A DNA stretch of 64,000 nt, taken from assembly GCA_009823505.1 (NCBI GenBank), contig VZQC01005558.1, positions 592,108-656,107 on the forward strand, read 5' to 3'. Within the stretch, counting starts at the first letter, position 1; every line of letters starts with the position of its first letter. This document shows positions 1 to 10,360 of the stretch, in pieces. Source of the DNA: Rhizomys pruinosus (lineage: Eukaryota; Chordata; Mammalia; Rodentia; Spalacidae). Below the pieces are notes generated by a model, which was not told where the DNA came from, searched no databases, and worked only from the letters and a program-made list of their open reading frames with translations. The position numbers and the translations under genes are program-made.

Positions 1-1014
1 AAGTATTTTCTGGAGAGTTGGTTTTCCGGAAATGTATTCTATCATCTTGTTTATGTCATGGAAGATTTTTCTCTCTCCTTCAACTGTAATCGACATTTTT
101 GCTGGATAAAGTATTCTGGGTTGGCATCCATAGTCCTTTAACACTGGAAATGCTTTGCTCCATGTTCTTCTTGCTTTCATGGTTTGCACCGAGAAGTCAG
201 TTGTTATTCTGATGGGTTTCCCTTTGTATGTGACTTGTTTTTCTCGCGTGGCCTTCAGAATTTTATCTTTGTTTTGGGCATCTAGCACTTTGACTATGAT
301 ATGGCGTGGGGAGTTTCTTTTCTGATCTTATCTATTTGGAGTTCTATGTGCTTCTTGTATTTGAATGGGTTTGTCTATTTTTAGTTTGGGGAAGTTTTCA
401 TCTATTAATGTGTTGAAGATATGCTCAATACTATTCTCTTGAGATTCTTCTCCTTCCTCTATTCCTATGATGTGGAGGTTTGATCTTTTCATAGTGTCCC
501 ATATTTCCTGGTTATTCCACTTTTGTGTATTTTTAAATTTTTCATAATCTTTATTTGAGTTTTTTAGTTGCTCTGTGTTATCTTCCAGATCTGATATTCT
601 TTGCTCAGCCTCCTCCATTCTATTTCTGAGGTTTTTTCTTTTCCTTTCTTCTTGGTTGGATGAGTGTTCTATTTCCTTTTTCATTTCATCCTGTGATTTC
701 TTTAATATATCCATTTCCTTTTTGAGTTTCTCAATCTCTTCTTGGTGTTCCTTACTTCGTTGGTTGGCTTCCTTTTTCAGTGTTTCTAGTTCCTTAAGGT
801 GTTTGTTTTTTTCTCTCTCTAGTTCTTTCTGGAGTTTGTCATTCCCTTCCTTTAGTTCTCTGAATTCTTCTTTATGTTCTTTAATTTCTCTGCATAGGTC
901 TGCAATTATCCCTCTAAGGTCTGTTTCTGGGGTCACCTCTAAGGGGATCCCATTGTACCTATCTCCTACGGGGTTGGTAGAGCTTGGTGTGGAATTATCT
1001 TGCACCTTTCCCAT
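1..1014 (-). pseudogene. LINE-1 ORF1 protein (RNA-binding chaperone), partial, one in-frame stop
   Basis: ORF1p is the trimeric RNA-binding protein that coats L1 RNA in cytoplasmic ribonucleoprotein. The start at 1012-1014 opens with MGKVQDNSTPSS. Residues about 30-155 are Lys/Glu-rich heptads (coiled coil). They are followed by the RRM-like region (IWDTMKRSNLHIIGIEE) and the EAHRTPNR segment. A TAA stop at 328-330 (minus strand) interrupts the protein after residue 228, but the same frame then stays open to base 1 and reads the expected C-terminal domain, including RHIIVKVLDAQNKD and LYPAKMSITVEGERKIFHD. The C-terminus is cut by the window edge. With the stop the copy cannot make full-length ORF1p. 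Whether the stop is genomic or a base-call error cannot be told here. Confidence 0.9.
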
Positions 1015-1640
1015 GTTGTCCCTTCATTGTGTCCCTGGCATGTGGGTTTCTGTTTTGTGATTCAAATCACAAATGCCTTTTCAGTGTGTTGAAGGCTGAA
1101 AGCTTGTTTTGCTTTGCTTATCTCCTTCCTATGCTTTTTTTTCTTCTTCTCCCCCTCCTTGTTTATGGAGTGTTGACTTGTCTAGGTTTTCAGGCTTTAG
1201 CTTTTGTTTATAGATTGGATATTGGAAGCCTAAGTCACTCTTCCTTTCCTTTTCTGAGAGTTCTCCTAATCCAATCCACTGGATACTGTCTCTTCCTCAA
1301 ATCCAATTGTTGGCCGGGGGGGGGGGATGCCTAGCTTAGCCCGTGCCCTGGTACCTGAGTTAGGCACCAGAGTCAGAAACAAACTCAGGACCCCTTCCGG
1401 CTGCGAGGGGGGAAGGGCGACCCACTGGGCTTAGGGCTCCAATCTAGCCCCGCAGCCACCAGGCCCTCTGCTACAGACCAGAAAATCAGTTGTCCAGCAC
1501 CACAAAAGTCAATCTGTCCTAAGGTTTTACCTGCCTGGAGCAGTGTTGGGCTGCTCTAAGTGTTCCTATCAGGTCTGGAACCTGAGTCCGAACACACGAC
1601 CCCGCTGCAGTACTCGAGTCAGGCACCAGAGTCCTGATAT
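1015..1640 (-). promoter_or_regulatory. LINE-1 5'UTR / internal promoter region
   Basis: The segment directly upstream of the ORF1 start is GC-richer than its surroundings and has no long frame, as expected for an L1 5'UTR carrying the internal polymerase II promoter. A motif of about 24 bp occurs twice in the same direction (1351-1374 and 1611-1634, both ending in aggcaccagagtc), 260 bp apart. That is compatible with a tandem promoter monomer, the usual design of rodent L1 leaders. A G-run lies at about 1316-1327. Promoter activity is inferred from family knowledge only. Confidence 0.6.
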
Positions 1641-2015
1641 ATATGTTTTAAAGCATGTACATATATATTTAAATACATGTATAATCAAACAAAATGACAA
1701 TAAATTGAGAGGGAGTCAGGGGACTGGGAAGGATGAAAATAGTACAAAGACAATGCTCCTATAGTAAATTCTCAAAAATTGTTTAAAAAAAGAAGAAAAG
1801 AAAACTGCATCTCTTAGAAACAAGGCACTTTTCAATGAACCTCTGCAGAGGAAAACTTTAAAAAGACTGAAAGATGCAGGACATGTATGACAAGAATGTG
1901 TGAACTGGGGTGGGGTGGAGGGAAGGGAAAGGGGAACACGTCTAAACTGAACTGAAAAATGATGAATGAAAATCACAAAACATCAATAAAAGTATTATAT
2001 TTAAAAAAGGAAGGG
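1640..2015 (+). mobile_element. LINE-1 3' end (5'-truncated)
   Basis: The segment matches in layout the L1 3' tails seen at 22.8 kb and 50.6 kb: a G-rich stretch (ggggtggggtggagggaagg), then an A-rich end with gaaaaatgatgaatgaaa and a terminal AATAAA-like signal (about 1986) before an A-rich run. No ORF2 coding is left. It lies head-to-head with the minus-strand L1-A leader. Confidence 0.7.
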
Positions 2016-2620
2016 GAAAAAACACTTGCCAAGTTAAACTAGGGGTGGGGAGAAAAGCACTTATTTCATCTTACATCTCCAAGGACCTGGGAGATACAAG
2101 ATTGCGTAACCCCTATCCTCTCCAAGTGGAGTTTGCTCAGTGTTGGATTTTTTAAGGACTGCCAGATTTTTTTTAACTGTACAGTCTTATGTTGTGAAAC
2201 ATTACCAAGTCTGGCTTCTAGCATGAGATAGAGAGCCTTGGGGACTTCTGGAGCACAGCTTTTGTGTGCTGACCCTGAGGAAAGACCTCACAAAAGATTT
2301 CACCTCAATGATGCTGGTTTCTTGTTAAGATGATCTTCAGCCCCAGCTATCTAGTATCAATTGTGCCAGGAAAGCACACAAGGTTTCACTTCCAAAAATT
2401 CTTAATTGGACACAAATAGCCCTGACAGAATGTTTGCTTTCCTTTGAAGTTTCACAAGCCAGGCCTCCATCATCTTTACTTCTTTCAGCATTATCTTCCA
2501 AATCCCTACACAACAACCCACTGAGTTCCAAGGATTTTTCCATCCCCAAACTTCCACAATCCTCCTAAATACATATTTCCGGGTCCATCTCTGCAATACC
2601 CCATAATACTGATTGAAAAT
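2016..2620. other. Intergenic, no feature recognised
   Basis: I see no coding frame, SINE or tandem repeat that I can support. The short minus-strand frames at 2337-2596 overlap each other in two phases and show no protein family features. Confidence 0.5.
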
Positions 2621-2624
2621 TCCA

Positions 2625-3005
2625 TTTTAGTTTCTTATCCACTGTGATGAAAACACTGAGCAAACTCCACTTGGGGAGGAAAGGGGTAATTTTATCTTAT
2701 ATCTCCCAGATCAAAGCTCATCAATGAGGGGAAACTAAGGCAGGAACTCAGATGAGGAACCTGCAGCACAAGCCATGGAGGTACACTCCTTATTAGTTTC
2801 TCTGACCCATGCTCAGCCTACTTTCTCACATAACACAGGACCACCTGCTTAGTGGGACCACCCACAATGGGCTGGCCTTCCCCTATAACCGAACAATCAA
2901 GAAAATGCCCCACAGACATGCCCATAGGCCAATCAGATGGAGACTCTTCCTCTATTGAGGTTCCCTTTACCCAGGTCTGTCAGCTTGACAACTGAGGCTA
3001 TTCAG
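2625..3005 (+). repeat. ~400-bp rodent interspersed repeat, copy 1
   Basis: It begins with a 'ctgtgatgaaaacact...acttggggaggaaagggg' type block. It then has 'ggaacctgcag', a 'caggaccacctgc...ccacccacaatgggctggcc' block and 'aatgccccacagacatgcc', and ends at 'tcagcttgacaactgaggc'. The same ordered blocks recur at 15.5, 17.96, 25.9 and 47.2 kb. The family is abundant in muroid genomes. I do not assign a formal RepeatMasker name. Its right two thirds fall inside palindrome 1. Confidence 0.75.
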
Positions 3006-3289
3006 CACACTAACTTAACTTCTAGTTCAAAGAAACCACAAGAAATTGAAGAACAGCTTAAATTATGTCTTAAGGAAGCAATCCTCATTGAAATCTAGAG
3101 GAAAAGTCCACACCAATATGATCCAATTCAATTCAGATTGAACAAATAACCCTGAAGGAGGAAGCCTGCTCAACAACTTAAAAGGCAAAACAATTGAACT
3201 CAGTTTATGTAGTCAACTGAATTTCAACTAAAAAGCATAGGAAGGAAGTGAGAGGAAAAAATTTCCAAGAATTAGATTCTTTTGTTTGG

Positions 3290-3490
3290 CTTATATGTAT
3301 ATGTATGTGTCTGCATGAGTTTATGTGTACTACATGTGTTCATGAGCCCCCAGAGGCCAGCAGAGGGCATCTGATCCACTGGAACTGGACTGTGAGGTGA
3401 TTGTGAGCTGCCATATGGGTGCTAGGAATGAAATCCAGGTTCTCTGCAAGAGCAACAAGTGCCAAGACATCACCTTTAATACCGCAGACA
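3290..3490 (-). mobile_element. Old tRNA-derived SINE (B2/B3 type), diverged
   Basis: Read on the minus strand, the piece shows the diagnostic B2/B3 blocks in order: a 'cagagaacctggatt' equivalent of the box B side, 'cacccatatggcagctcacaat', 'ccagttcc' and 'tctgctggcctctgggggc'. The 5' part is heavily mutated. A very noisy inverted counterpart lies at about 9755-9885. Confidence 0.6.
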
Positions 3491-3667
3491 TCGACACCAA
3501 AGTTGCACGCTGTTTGTATTTCTCTGTTCATTGCCATTTGTGAGCCTGGAGGGCTAGATGTCTATGTGAATGCTATTCTTTGGAGGCACATGACAAATTT
3601 TATGGGAGTGCAAATATTGCTGTCTATTACTTATTTTAAGTAGTTCAGGGAGGAAATATACATGAGA

Positions 3668-3830
3668 GAATATATATATATATATATAATATATATTATA
3701 TATTATATATATATATTATATATATATTGTTATATATGTTATTATATATATGTTATTTTATATAATATATATATATATATTACTCTATATATCTATATAT
3801 ATATATTATTTTTTTTTTTTTTTTTTTTTT
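3668..3830. repeat. AT-rich microsatellite followed by T-run
   Basis: Alternating TA with interruptions runs from about 3668 to 3808, followed by a run of about 22 T. The inverted counterpart is the A-run and TA tract at about 9180-9240. Such tracts form hairpins and are weak points for polymerases and assemblers. Confidence 0.9.
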
Positions 3831-3834
3831 GCTT

Positions 3835-5480
3835 TTAAAATTTTATAAAATAAAGAAGCAATTTATAAAAGTTCATTTTTTTAAAATAAAACCTTTTGGA
3901 AAACACATGCGAGCAAACAAAACATAAAACAAAACAACAACAACAACATCAAACCAGGCATAAAACAAAGAAGCATCTATCTTTCATTCTGTTTCTGAGG
4001 TGGTCTGCATCTTCCCCCCCTTAGGAAGTCCTGTAAGTTCTCAATTGTTTGTGAAAGTGGTTGGCTTTCCTCAGGGTTCATTTCGGAGGCTGCTTCACAA
4101 CCTTATCCTTCTGGGGACAGGGTTCTTCTTTAAGAAACAGATTGAGAAGCTTACAGAGTCAAGGAGATGAAAACCCATATCCCCTTATGGTGCTATGTTA
4201 GAAGTGATGTGTGCAGATGCTTTTATTTGGGAGGAGGAGAAGAAAGGATTAGCTTTCTGGTAAGCTGGTTGGAGGTGTTAGGCACAGCAGACACAACACT
4301 GAGAAGTTGAACCTTTGCTCTTCTTAATCACCAGAATGTGCTCCTGGGAGTCTTTGAACTTCCTCCTGAATCCTAGTGGCTTCCTGAGCGCTCTCTAATT
4401 CTTTCATAATCCATTAATGACAGGGCAGTGTCCTGCCCCTTATTTTGCACAGAGAAGCAGGATGGATATTTTAAATTTACATATTTTGGGCTTTGCTTGT
4501 CACTGCTAATCCAGGGTAGAACTCTAGAAAGAGGCCAAGGCAGTTGCTTACAGAAGCCAGGAGAAACTTCATACAAAAGAGTAAGTAAAGAATAGAGATT
4601 CATTGCCTGCTCTGTGCTCAGAACATGTCCGGGAAGGCAGTTACAGTTATTCGGTCCCCATATTCTTCCTAGGTGGCTGACGTACTCCCCTCATCCTTTC
4701 CCCCATGCCCTTTATTTTGCTTTCCCCCACTTCTACAAGACTGTTTAGGTTTGAATGTCAGAGTCTCCCACAGCCTCATATACTTGAACACATGGTCTCC
4801 AGTTGATGATGCCATTTGGGGCAATGATGGAACATTTGTGAGCTAGGGAAAGTGAGTTACTGGGAGTGAGCCTTAAGATTTTATAGGCCAGTCCTCTTTC
4901 CTGCTGTCTTTCTGCTTCCTGGTCCACGGAGGTTGGAGGACTCCCAGGTAGACACTTCCTGCACCTGTGAAATCTAAGTCTTCTCTACCATGAGGGATTA
5001 TATCTCTCAGACTGTGAGCCTACATAGTTAAACTGCTTCTATAAAGTACTGTGCTATAGAAATAAGAAATGTAACTAATATAGAGTCAACACCAGGCTCT
5101 CAAAGACTGGCTCTTAACAGCTGCTCATAGAGTTATTTCAGGACTCTACAATCATGTCTACACACTAATCCATGCTTGGCAAAAGCAATTTGAAGGAAAC
5201 CAGCAGAGTCAGGGGCTCCTTTATTTCTCTAAACCTAATCCCTAGATTCTGTGATATTTTTCACCCTTGAATAAAAGGGAAGGGTGAATCCTAGCTCCAT
5301 TGTTGTGTGGGTTTTATGTTTGCTCCCAGATAACTGATACAGCATATCACACAGTCCAGAACTGCTGAGATACATCTTAGATCCCCCATGTCACAGAGCC
5401 CCCAAGACATGTCACAGAGCCCCCTCACACAGGTCACAGAGCCACTCAAACAGGCCCCAGAGTGGACTCTATCCTCAGAG
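3835..5480. other. Palindrome-arm DNA without a recognisable gene
   Basis: The longest frame here (4373-4603, minus strand) has no family features. Its antisense sense-mirror reappears at 8415-8615 only because of the inverted duplication. At 5393-5450 a short tandem repeat of a gtcacagagccccc unit (three to four imperfect copies) lies just before a TA tract. Confidence 0.6.
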
Positions 5481-5483
5481 ACA

Positions 5484-5543
<60 letters not shown>
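5484..5543. repeat. (TA)n microsatellite
   Basis: About 29 TA units. Counterparts are the interrupted TA tracts at 7437-7498 (inverted copy) and 10,876-10,935 (third copy); their lengths and interruptions differ. Confidence 0.97.
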
Positions 5544-5546
<3 letters not shown>

Positions 5547-5927
5547 AATTAATCAATTTGCAAAATGAAAGAACTCAGAAATTGTGAAGACTTTATACTG
5601 TGATTTGTAAAGCAGCTATAATAAGAATAAAATTAGTTCATTTGCTACTTTGACTCCCAAATCCATGTTGAATGTCAAAATTTGAACTTAGACTTGTTGA
5701 TCTGTACATGTCTGTGGGTTGTGAATGTGTGTGTAAAATAAAATGAAAGGAGGTTTCACTGTGTCCCTTCTCTTTTTAGAGAGGCAAGCAGCACAGTGAG
5801 GATGCACCTTTCTCCTCCTTCCTTAGAAATAAGTAGATTATTAAAATTGGAAAAAATGGGAGCTGAAATTAGAAACATTGACTCTTTTAATGAAATTATC
5901 CTTCCTGAACTGCTTGCTATATTTGAT

Positions 5928-6080
5928 TTTTTTTTTTTATTTTGGACAGGGTATCCCCATAGCCCCAGTTGGTCTGAAACTCATTCTGTAGACCAGGCTG
6001 GCCTTGAACTCACAGAGATCTGCCTGCCTCTGCCTCCAGAGTGGTGGAATTAAAGGCACGTGCCACCTACCTGGTTTAAA
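5928..6080 (-). mobile_element. B1 SINE (7SL-derived)
   Basis: On the minus strand the piece reads as a B1: 'gaggcagaggcaggcagatctctgtgagttc', 'aaggccagcctggtctac', then 'gggtctccctg'-like sequence and an A-rich tail (the T-run at 5928-5939). It directly abuts a B2 5' part, so the pair may be a B1 inserted into a B2. Confidence 0.9.
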
Positions 6081-6082
6081 TA

Positions 6083-6177
6083 TGGTTCTTAGCCGCCATA
6101 TGGGTGCTGGGAATTGAACCCCGGTCCTCTGCAAGAGCAGTTGGTGCTCTTAACTGCTGACCCATCTCTCCAGCCCT
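6083..6177 (-). mobile_element. B2-type SINE, tRNA-related 5' part
   Basis: On the minus strand it starts with ggctggagagatgggtcagc and has 'ttaagagcaccaactgctcttgcagaggacc' and 'ggttcaattcccagcacccatatggcggct'. These are the box A and box B region of a B2-family SINE. The 3' half is missing; the B1 sits in its place. Confidence 0.9.
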
Positions 6178-6344
6178 GCTATACTTGATATTTAACAGGA
6201 TGGTGGGTAATACCGCATCCAGTGTGTCAGTGTGTTACTTTGAATAGTTCTGAATAGTCTCTCTTTTTCTCAGCCCACCTCCTTGAAATATATATTATAT
6301 ATGTTTATATATATATTTATACATATAAATGTACATAATTTTTT

Positions 6345-6472
6345 TGTATTCTGTAGCCCCAGCTGTCCTGGAACTTGCTATATAGACCAGGCTGGCCTTG
6401 AACTCCAGAGATCTGCCTGCTTCTGCATCCTGAGTGCTGGGATTAAAGGCGTGCACTACTACGTCCAGCTGG
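6345..6472 (-). mobile_element. B1 SINE at the centre of palindrome 1
   Basis: The minus strand shows the B1 blocks 'ggcgtgcact...ttaatcccagcactcagg', 'gcaggcagatctctgg' and 'aaggccagcctggtctatat'. The element lies inside the spacer of palindrome 1 and has no partner in the right arm or in the third copy, so it marks the zone where the copies part. Confidence 0.85.
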
Positions 6473-6802
6473 TTTATATTTTTTATAAGCTCGAGTATTG
6501 ATATATATATATTTATTATTCTATCTTCTGAATGCTGGCAGGCAACAGAAGGTAGCAATAACATATAAGATTACATATCTAGCAATTATATAGTATAGGC
6601 TATCCTATATATTGATATTACCAATCTAGAAGAATGTACGAAATGAAACATGCGATATATATAATATATTATATAACACATATATAATTATTACAATTTC
6701 AGGAGGTGGGCTGAGAAAAAGAGAGACTATTCAGAACTATTCAAAGTAACACACTGACACACTGGATGCGGTATTACCCACCATCCTGTTAAATATCAAG
6801 TA

Positions 6803-7050
6803 TAGCAGAGGCTGGAGAGATGGTCAGCAATTAAGAGCACCACTGCTCTTGCAGAGGACCGGGGTTCAATTCCACCAGCACACCATATGGCGGCTAAGAA
6901 ACCATATTTAAACCAGGTGTAGGTGGCACGTGCTTAATTCACCCACTCGGAGGCAGAGGGCAGGCAGATCCTGTGAGTTCAAGGCCAGCCTGGTCTACAA
7001 ATGAGTTTCAGACGCAACGGGGGCTATGGGGATACCCTGTCCAAAATAAA
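6803..7050 (+). mobile_element. B2-B1 composite SINE, inverted copy
   Basis: Mirror copy of the pair at 5928-6177. It begins with ggctggagagatggtcagca and runs through the B1 blocks to an A-rich tail at about 7040-7058. Indels relative to the first copy include a changed spacing after 'gttcaattcc' and after 'ggcacgtgc'. Confidence 0.88.
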
Positions 7051-7436
7051 AAAAAAAATCAAAAATAGCAAGCAGTTCAGGAAGGATAATTTCATTAAAA
7101 GAGTCAATGTTTCTAATTTCAGCTCCCATTTTTTTCAATTTTAATAATCTACTTATTTCTAAGGAAGGAGGAGAAAGGTGCAGTCCTCACTGTGCTGCTT
7201 GCCTCTCTAAAAAGAGAAGGGACACCAGTGAAACCTCCTTTCAGTTTATTTTACACACACATTCACAACCCACAGACATGTACAGATCAACAAGTCTAAG
7301 TTCAAATTTTGACATTCAACATGGATTTGGGAGTCAAAGTAGCAAATGAACTAATTTTATTCTTATTATAGCTGCTTTACAAATCACAGTATAAAGTCTT
7401 CACAATTTCTGAGTTCTTTCATTTGCAATTGATTAT

Positions 7437-7498
7437 TTGTATATATATATATATACATATATATATTATATATATATATATTTATATATATATATAGT
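7437..7498. repeat. (TA)n microsatellite with interruptions
   Basis: Inverted-arm counterpart of 5484-5543. The TA run is broken by single extra or missing bases. Confidence 0.9.
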
Positions 7499-7499
7499 A

Positions 7500-9180
7500 T
7501 CATGTTCTCTGAGGATAGAGTCTCACTCTGGGGCCTGTTTGAGTGGCTCTGTGACCTGTGTGAGGGGGCTCTGTGACATGTCTTGGGGGCTCTGTGACAT
7601 GGGGGATCTAAGATGTATCTCAGCAGTTCTGGACTGTGTGATATGCTGTATCAGTTATCTGGGAGCAAACATAAAACCCACACAACAATGGAGCTAGGAT
7701 TCACCCTTCCCTTTTATTCAAGGGTGAAAAATATCACAGAATCTAGGGATTAGGTTTAGAGAAATAAAGGAGCCCCTGACTCTGCTGGTTTCCTTCAAAT
7801 TGCTTTTGCCAAGCATGGATTAGTGTGTAGACATGATTGTAGAGTCCTGAAATAACTCTATGAGCAGCTGTTAAGAGCCAGTCTTTGGAGGAGCCTGTGT
7901 TGACTCTATATTAGTTACATTTCTTATTTCTATAGCACAGTACTTTATAGAAGCAGTTTAACTATGTAGGCTCACAGTCTGAGAGATATAATCCCTCATG
8001 GTAGAGAAGACTTAGATTTCACAGGTGCAGGAAGTGTCTACCTGGGAGTCCTCCAACCTCCGTGGACCAGGAAGCAGAAAGACAGCAGGAAAGAGACTGG
8101 CCTTAAAATCTGTTAAGGCTCACTCCCAGTAACTCACTTTCCCTAGCTCACAAATGTTCCATCATTGCCCCAAATGGCATCATCAACTGGAGACCATGTG
8201 TTCAAGTATATGAGGCTGTGGGAGACTCTGACATTCAAACCTAAACAGTCTTGTAGAAGTGGGGGAAAGCAAAATAAAGGGCATGGGGGAAAGGATGAGG
8301 GGAGTACGTCAGCCACCTAGGAAGAATATGGGGACCGAATAACTGTAACTGCCTTCCCGGACATGTTCTGAGCACAGAGCAGGCAATGAATCTCTATTCT
8401 TTACTTACTCTTTTTTGAAGTTATCTCCTGGCTTCTGTAAGCAACCTGCCTGGCCTCTTTCTAGAGTTCTACCCTGGATTAGCAGTGACAAGCAAAGCCC
8501 AAAATATGTAAATTTAAAATATCCATCCTGCTTCTCTGTGCAAAATAAGGGGCAGGACACTGCCCTGTCATTAATGGATTATGAAAGAATTAGAGAGCGC
8601 TCAGGAAGCCACTAGGATTCAGGAGGAAGTTCAAAGACTCCCAGGAGCACATTCTGGTGATTAAGAAGAGCAAAGGTTCAACTTCTCAGTGTTGTGTCTG
8701 CTGTGCCTAACACCTCCAACCAGCTTACCAGAAAGCTAATCCTTTCTTCTCCTCCTCCCAAATAAAAGCATCTGCACACATCACTTCTAACATAGCACCA
8801 TAAGGGGATATGGGTTTTCATCTCCTTGACGCTTCTGAAAGCTTCTCCAATCTGTTTCTTAAAGAAGAACCCTGTCCCCAGAAGGATAAGGTTGTGAAGC
8901 AGCCTCCGAAATGAACCCTGAGGAAAGCCAACCACTTTCACAAACAATTGAGAACTTACAGGACTTCCTAAGGGGGGGAAGATGCAGACCACCTCAGAAA
9001 CAGAATGAAAGATAGATGCTTCTTTGTTTTATGCCGTGGTTGATTGTTGTTGTTGTTTTGTTTTATTTTATTGTTTTATAGTTTTGTTATTGTCTAAAAA
9101 TGATTTTATTATATAATTGATTATAAAATGTTTGTATTTTATAAAATACTTTTATAATTGCTTTTTATTTAAATAAAGCA
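7500..9180. other. Inverted-arm DNA without a gene
   Basis: Reverse complement of 3835-5480, including the short tandem 'ctctgtgacatg' units at about 7550-7600. No gene is visible. Confidence 0.6.
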
Positions 9181-9240
9181 AAAAAAAAAAAAATATATAT
9201 ATATAGATTATATATATATATATATCATCATATATGATGA
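9180..9240. repeat. A-run and TA tract
   Basis: Inverted counterpart of 3668-3830, much shorter than the left-arm tract. Confidence 0.85.
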
Positions 9241-9760
9241 ATTAATAGGGCCATTTATTTTATAATTTTTGTATATTAATTATATATTATATAGGTATAT
9301 ATATTCTCTATGTTTATGTTTCCTGAACTACTTCTTTTAATATATAGACAGTTTCATATATTTCTTTACTTAATCCCACTTTTTAATATTTGTCATGTGC
9401 TATTACTCCAAAATCACATTTAATAGTGCCGCAGGGCTCAGGATTAAATACAAAGTCCTCGGGGTCATACTAGTTTGCTAACTAACAAGGTTCTAATTTA
9501 TTGAATAGCCTAACAAAAATGACTCTACTATATAGTAGACATCTTAACCATAACTATAATAAATATAAATGATATAATTAAACCCAGATCTGAACTCAAC
9601 TAAGTATGAAGCAACTTTGTCGTATCGTCTGCCGTAAAAAGTTGTAATGTCCTCAAGAAGTCATCACAGTTAGTCTCGGCTCCATGCCACATGGTAGACA
9701 TACCCAGTGCAACTTAGGTCGACGTCGCTAATTGGCTTGGATGCTTAAGTCTTATTCCTA
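9240..9760. other. Noisy stretch of the inverted arm
   Basis: By position this should mirror about 3420-3670, but only short words match. It is also roughly twice as long. The flanks on both sides (9180-9240 and 9840-10,340) align again. The pattern is that of unpolished sequence, not of uniform evolutionary decay. Confidence 0.65.
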
Positions 9761-10359
9761 GCACCCATATGTGGGGGACAGCTCACAATCACTCTCACAG
9801 TCCAGGTTCCAGTGGATCAGATTGCCCCTGCTGGCCTCTGTGGGCTCATGAAACAAGTAGTATACACTAAACTCTTGCAGGACACCTACTATACATATAA
9901 GCCAAACAAAAGAATCTAATTCTTGGAAATTTTTTCCTCTCACTTCCTTCCTATGCTTTTTAGTTGAAATTCAGTTGACTACATAAACTGAGTTCAATTG
10001 TTTTGCCTTTTAAGTTGTTGAGCAGGCTTCCTCCTTCAGGGTTATTTGTTCAATCTGAATTGAATTGGATCATATTGGTGTGGACTTTTCCTCTAGATTT
10101 CAATGAGGATTGCTTCCTTAAGACATAATTTAAGCTGTTCTTCAATTTCTTGTGGTTTCTTTGAACTAGAAGTTAAGTTAGTGTGCTGAATAGCCTCAGT
10201 TGTCAACTGACAGACCTGGGTAAAGGAACCTCAATAGAGGAAAGTTCCACCCCCCCTCGACTGATGCCTGATGGGCATGTCCTGTGGGGCATTTTTCTTG
10301 ATTGTTCGGTTTGATAGGGGAAGGCCCAGCCCAGTGTGTGTGTGTGTGTGTCTTTGGTC

Positions 10360-10360
10360 N
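10360..10360. other. Ambiguous base N at a junction
   Basis: A single N sits between the end of the inverted arm (about 10,340) and the start of the third copy (10,381). It is next to a (TG)n run (10,334-10,350) and a T-run. The layout suggests a joined or collapsed assembly gap. Confidence 0.9.

Larger units (their letters stand above)
1..1640 (-). mobile_element. LINE-1 (L1-A), 5' part: 5'UTR and ORF1
   Basis: On the minus strand this is the 5' portion of a non-LTR LINE-1 retrotransposon running off the left edge of the window. A GC-richer leader (1015 to about 1640) precedes ORF1 (1014 down to 1). The coding frame is almost uninterrupted, so this looks like the youngest L1 in the window. 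The 5' boundary near 1640 is approximate; it is set where the leader meets the 3' end of another L1 lying in the opposite orientation. ORF2 and the 3' end lie outside the window. Confidence 0.9.
2865..6290 (+). repeat. Palindrome 1, left arm
   Basis: This 3.4-kb segment returns as reverse complement at about 6700-10,340. Matching anchors include 2865-2950 with 10,255-10,340, 3160-3250 with 9930-10,030, 4373-4603 with 8415-8640, 5290-5480 with 7500-7720, and 6180-6290 with 6700-6815. Part of it (4993-6290) recurs a third time in direct orientation at 10,381-11,690. This arm reads most cleanly; the other copies carry extra indels. It holds a SINE composite and two AT tracts but no gene. Confidence 0.92.
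6490..10340 (-). repeat. Palindrome 1, right (inverted) arm
   Basis: This is the reverse complement of 2865-6290. In addition, 6490-6700 is the reverse complement of sequence that follows the third copy at about 11,700-11,860 (for example the 'ctgccagcat' block at 6531-6541 and 11,828-11,837). So this arm corresponds to a continuous stretch made of the left arm plus what lies beyond the third copy. It carries many single-base insertions and deletions relative to the left arm, and 9240-9760 is barely alignable. Confidence 0.9.

Noticed and set aside
575..1334. Plus-strand frames across the L1-A ORF1 and leader
   Set aside because: They are antisense to ORF1; the minus strand carries the L1 protein.
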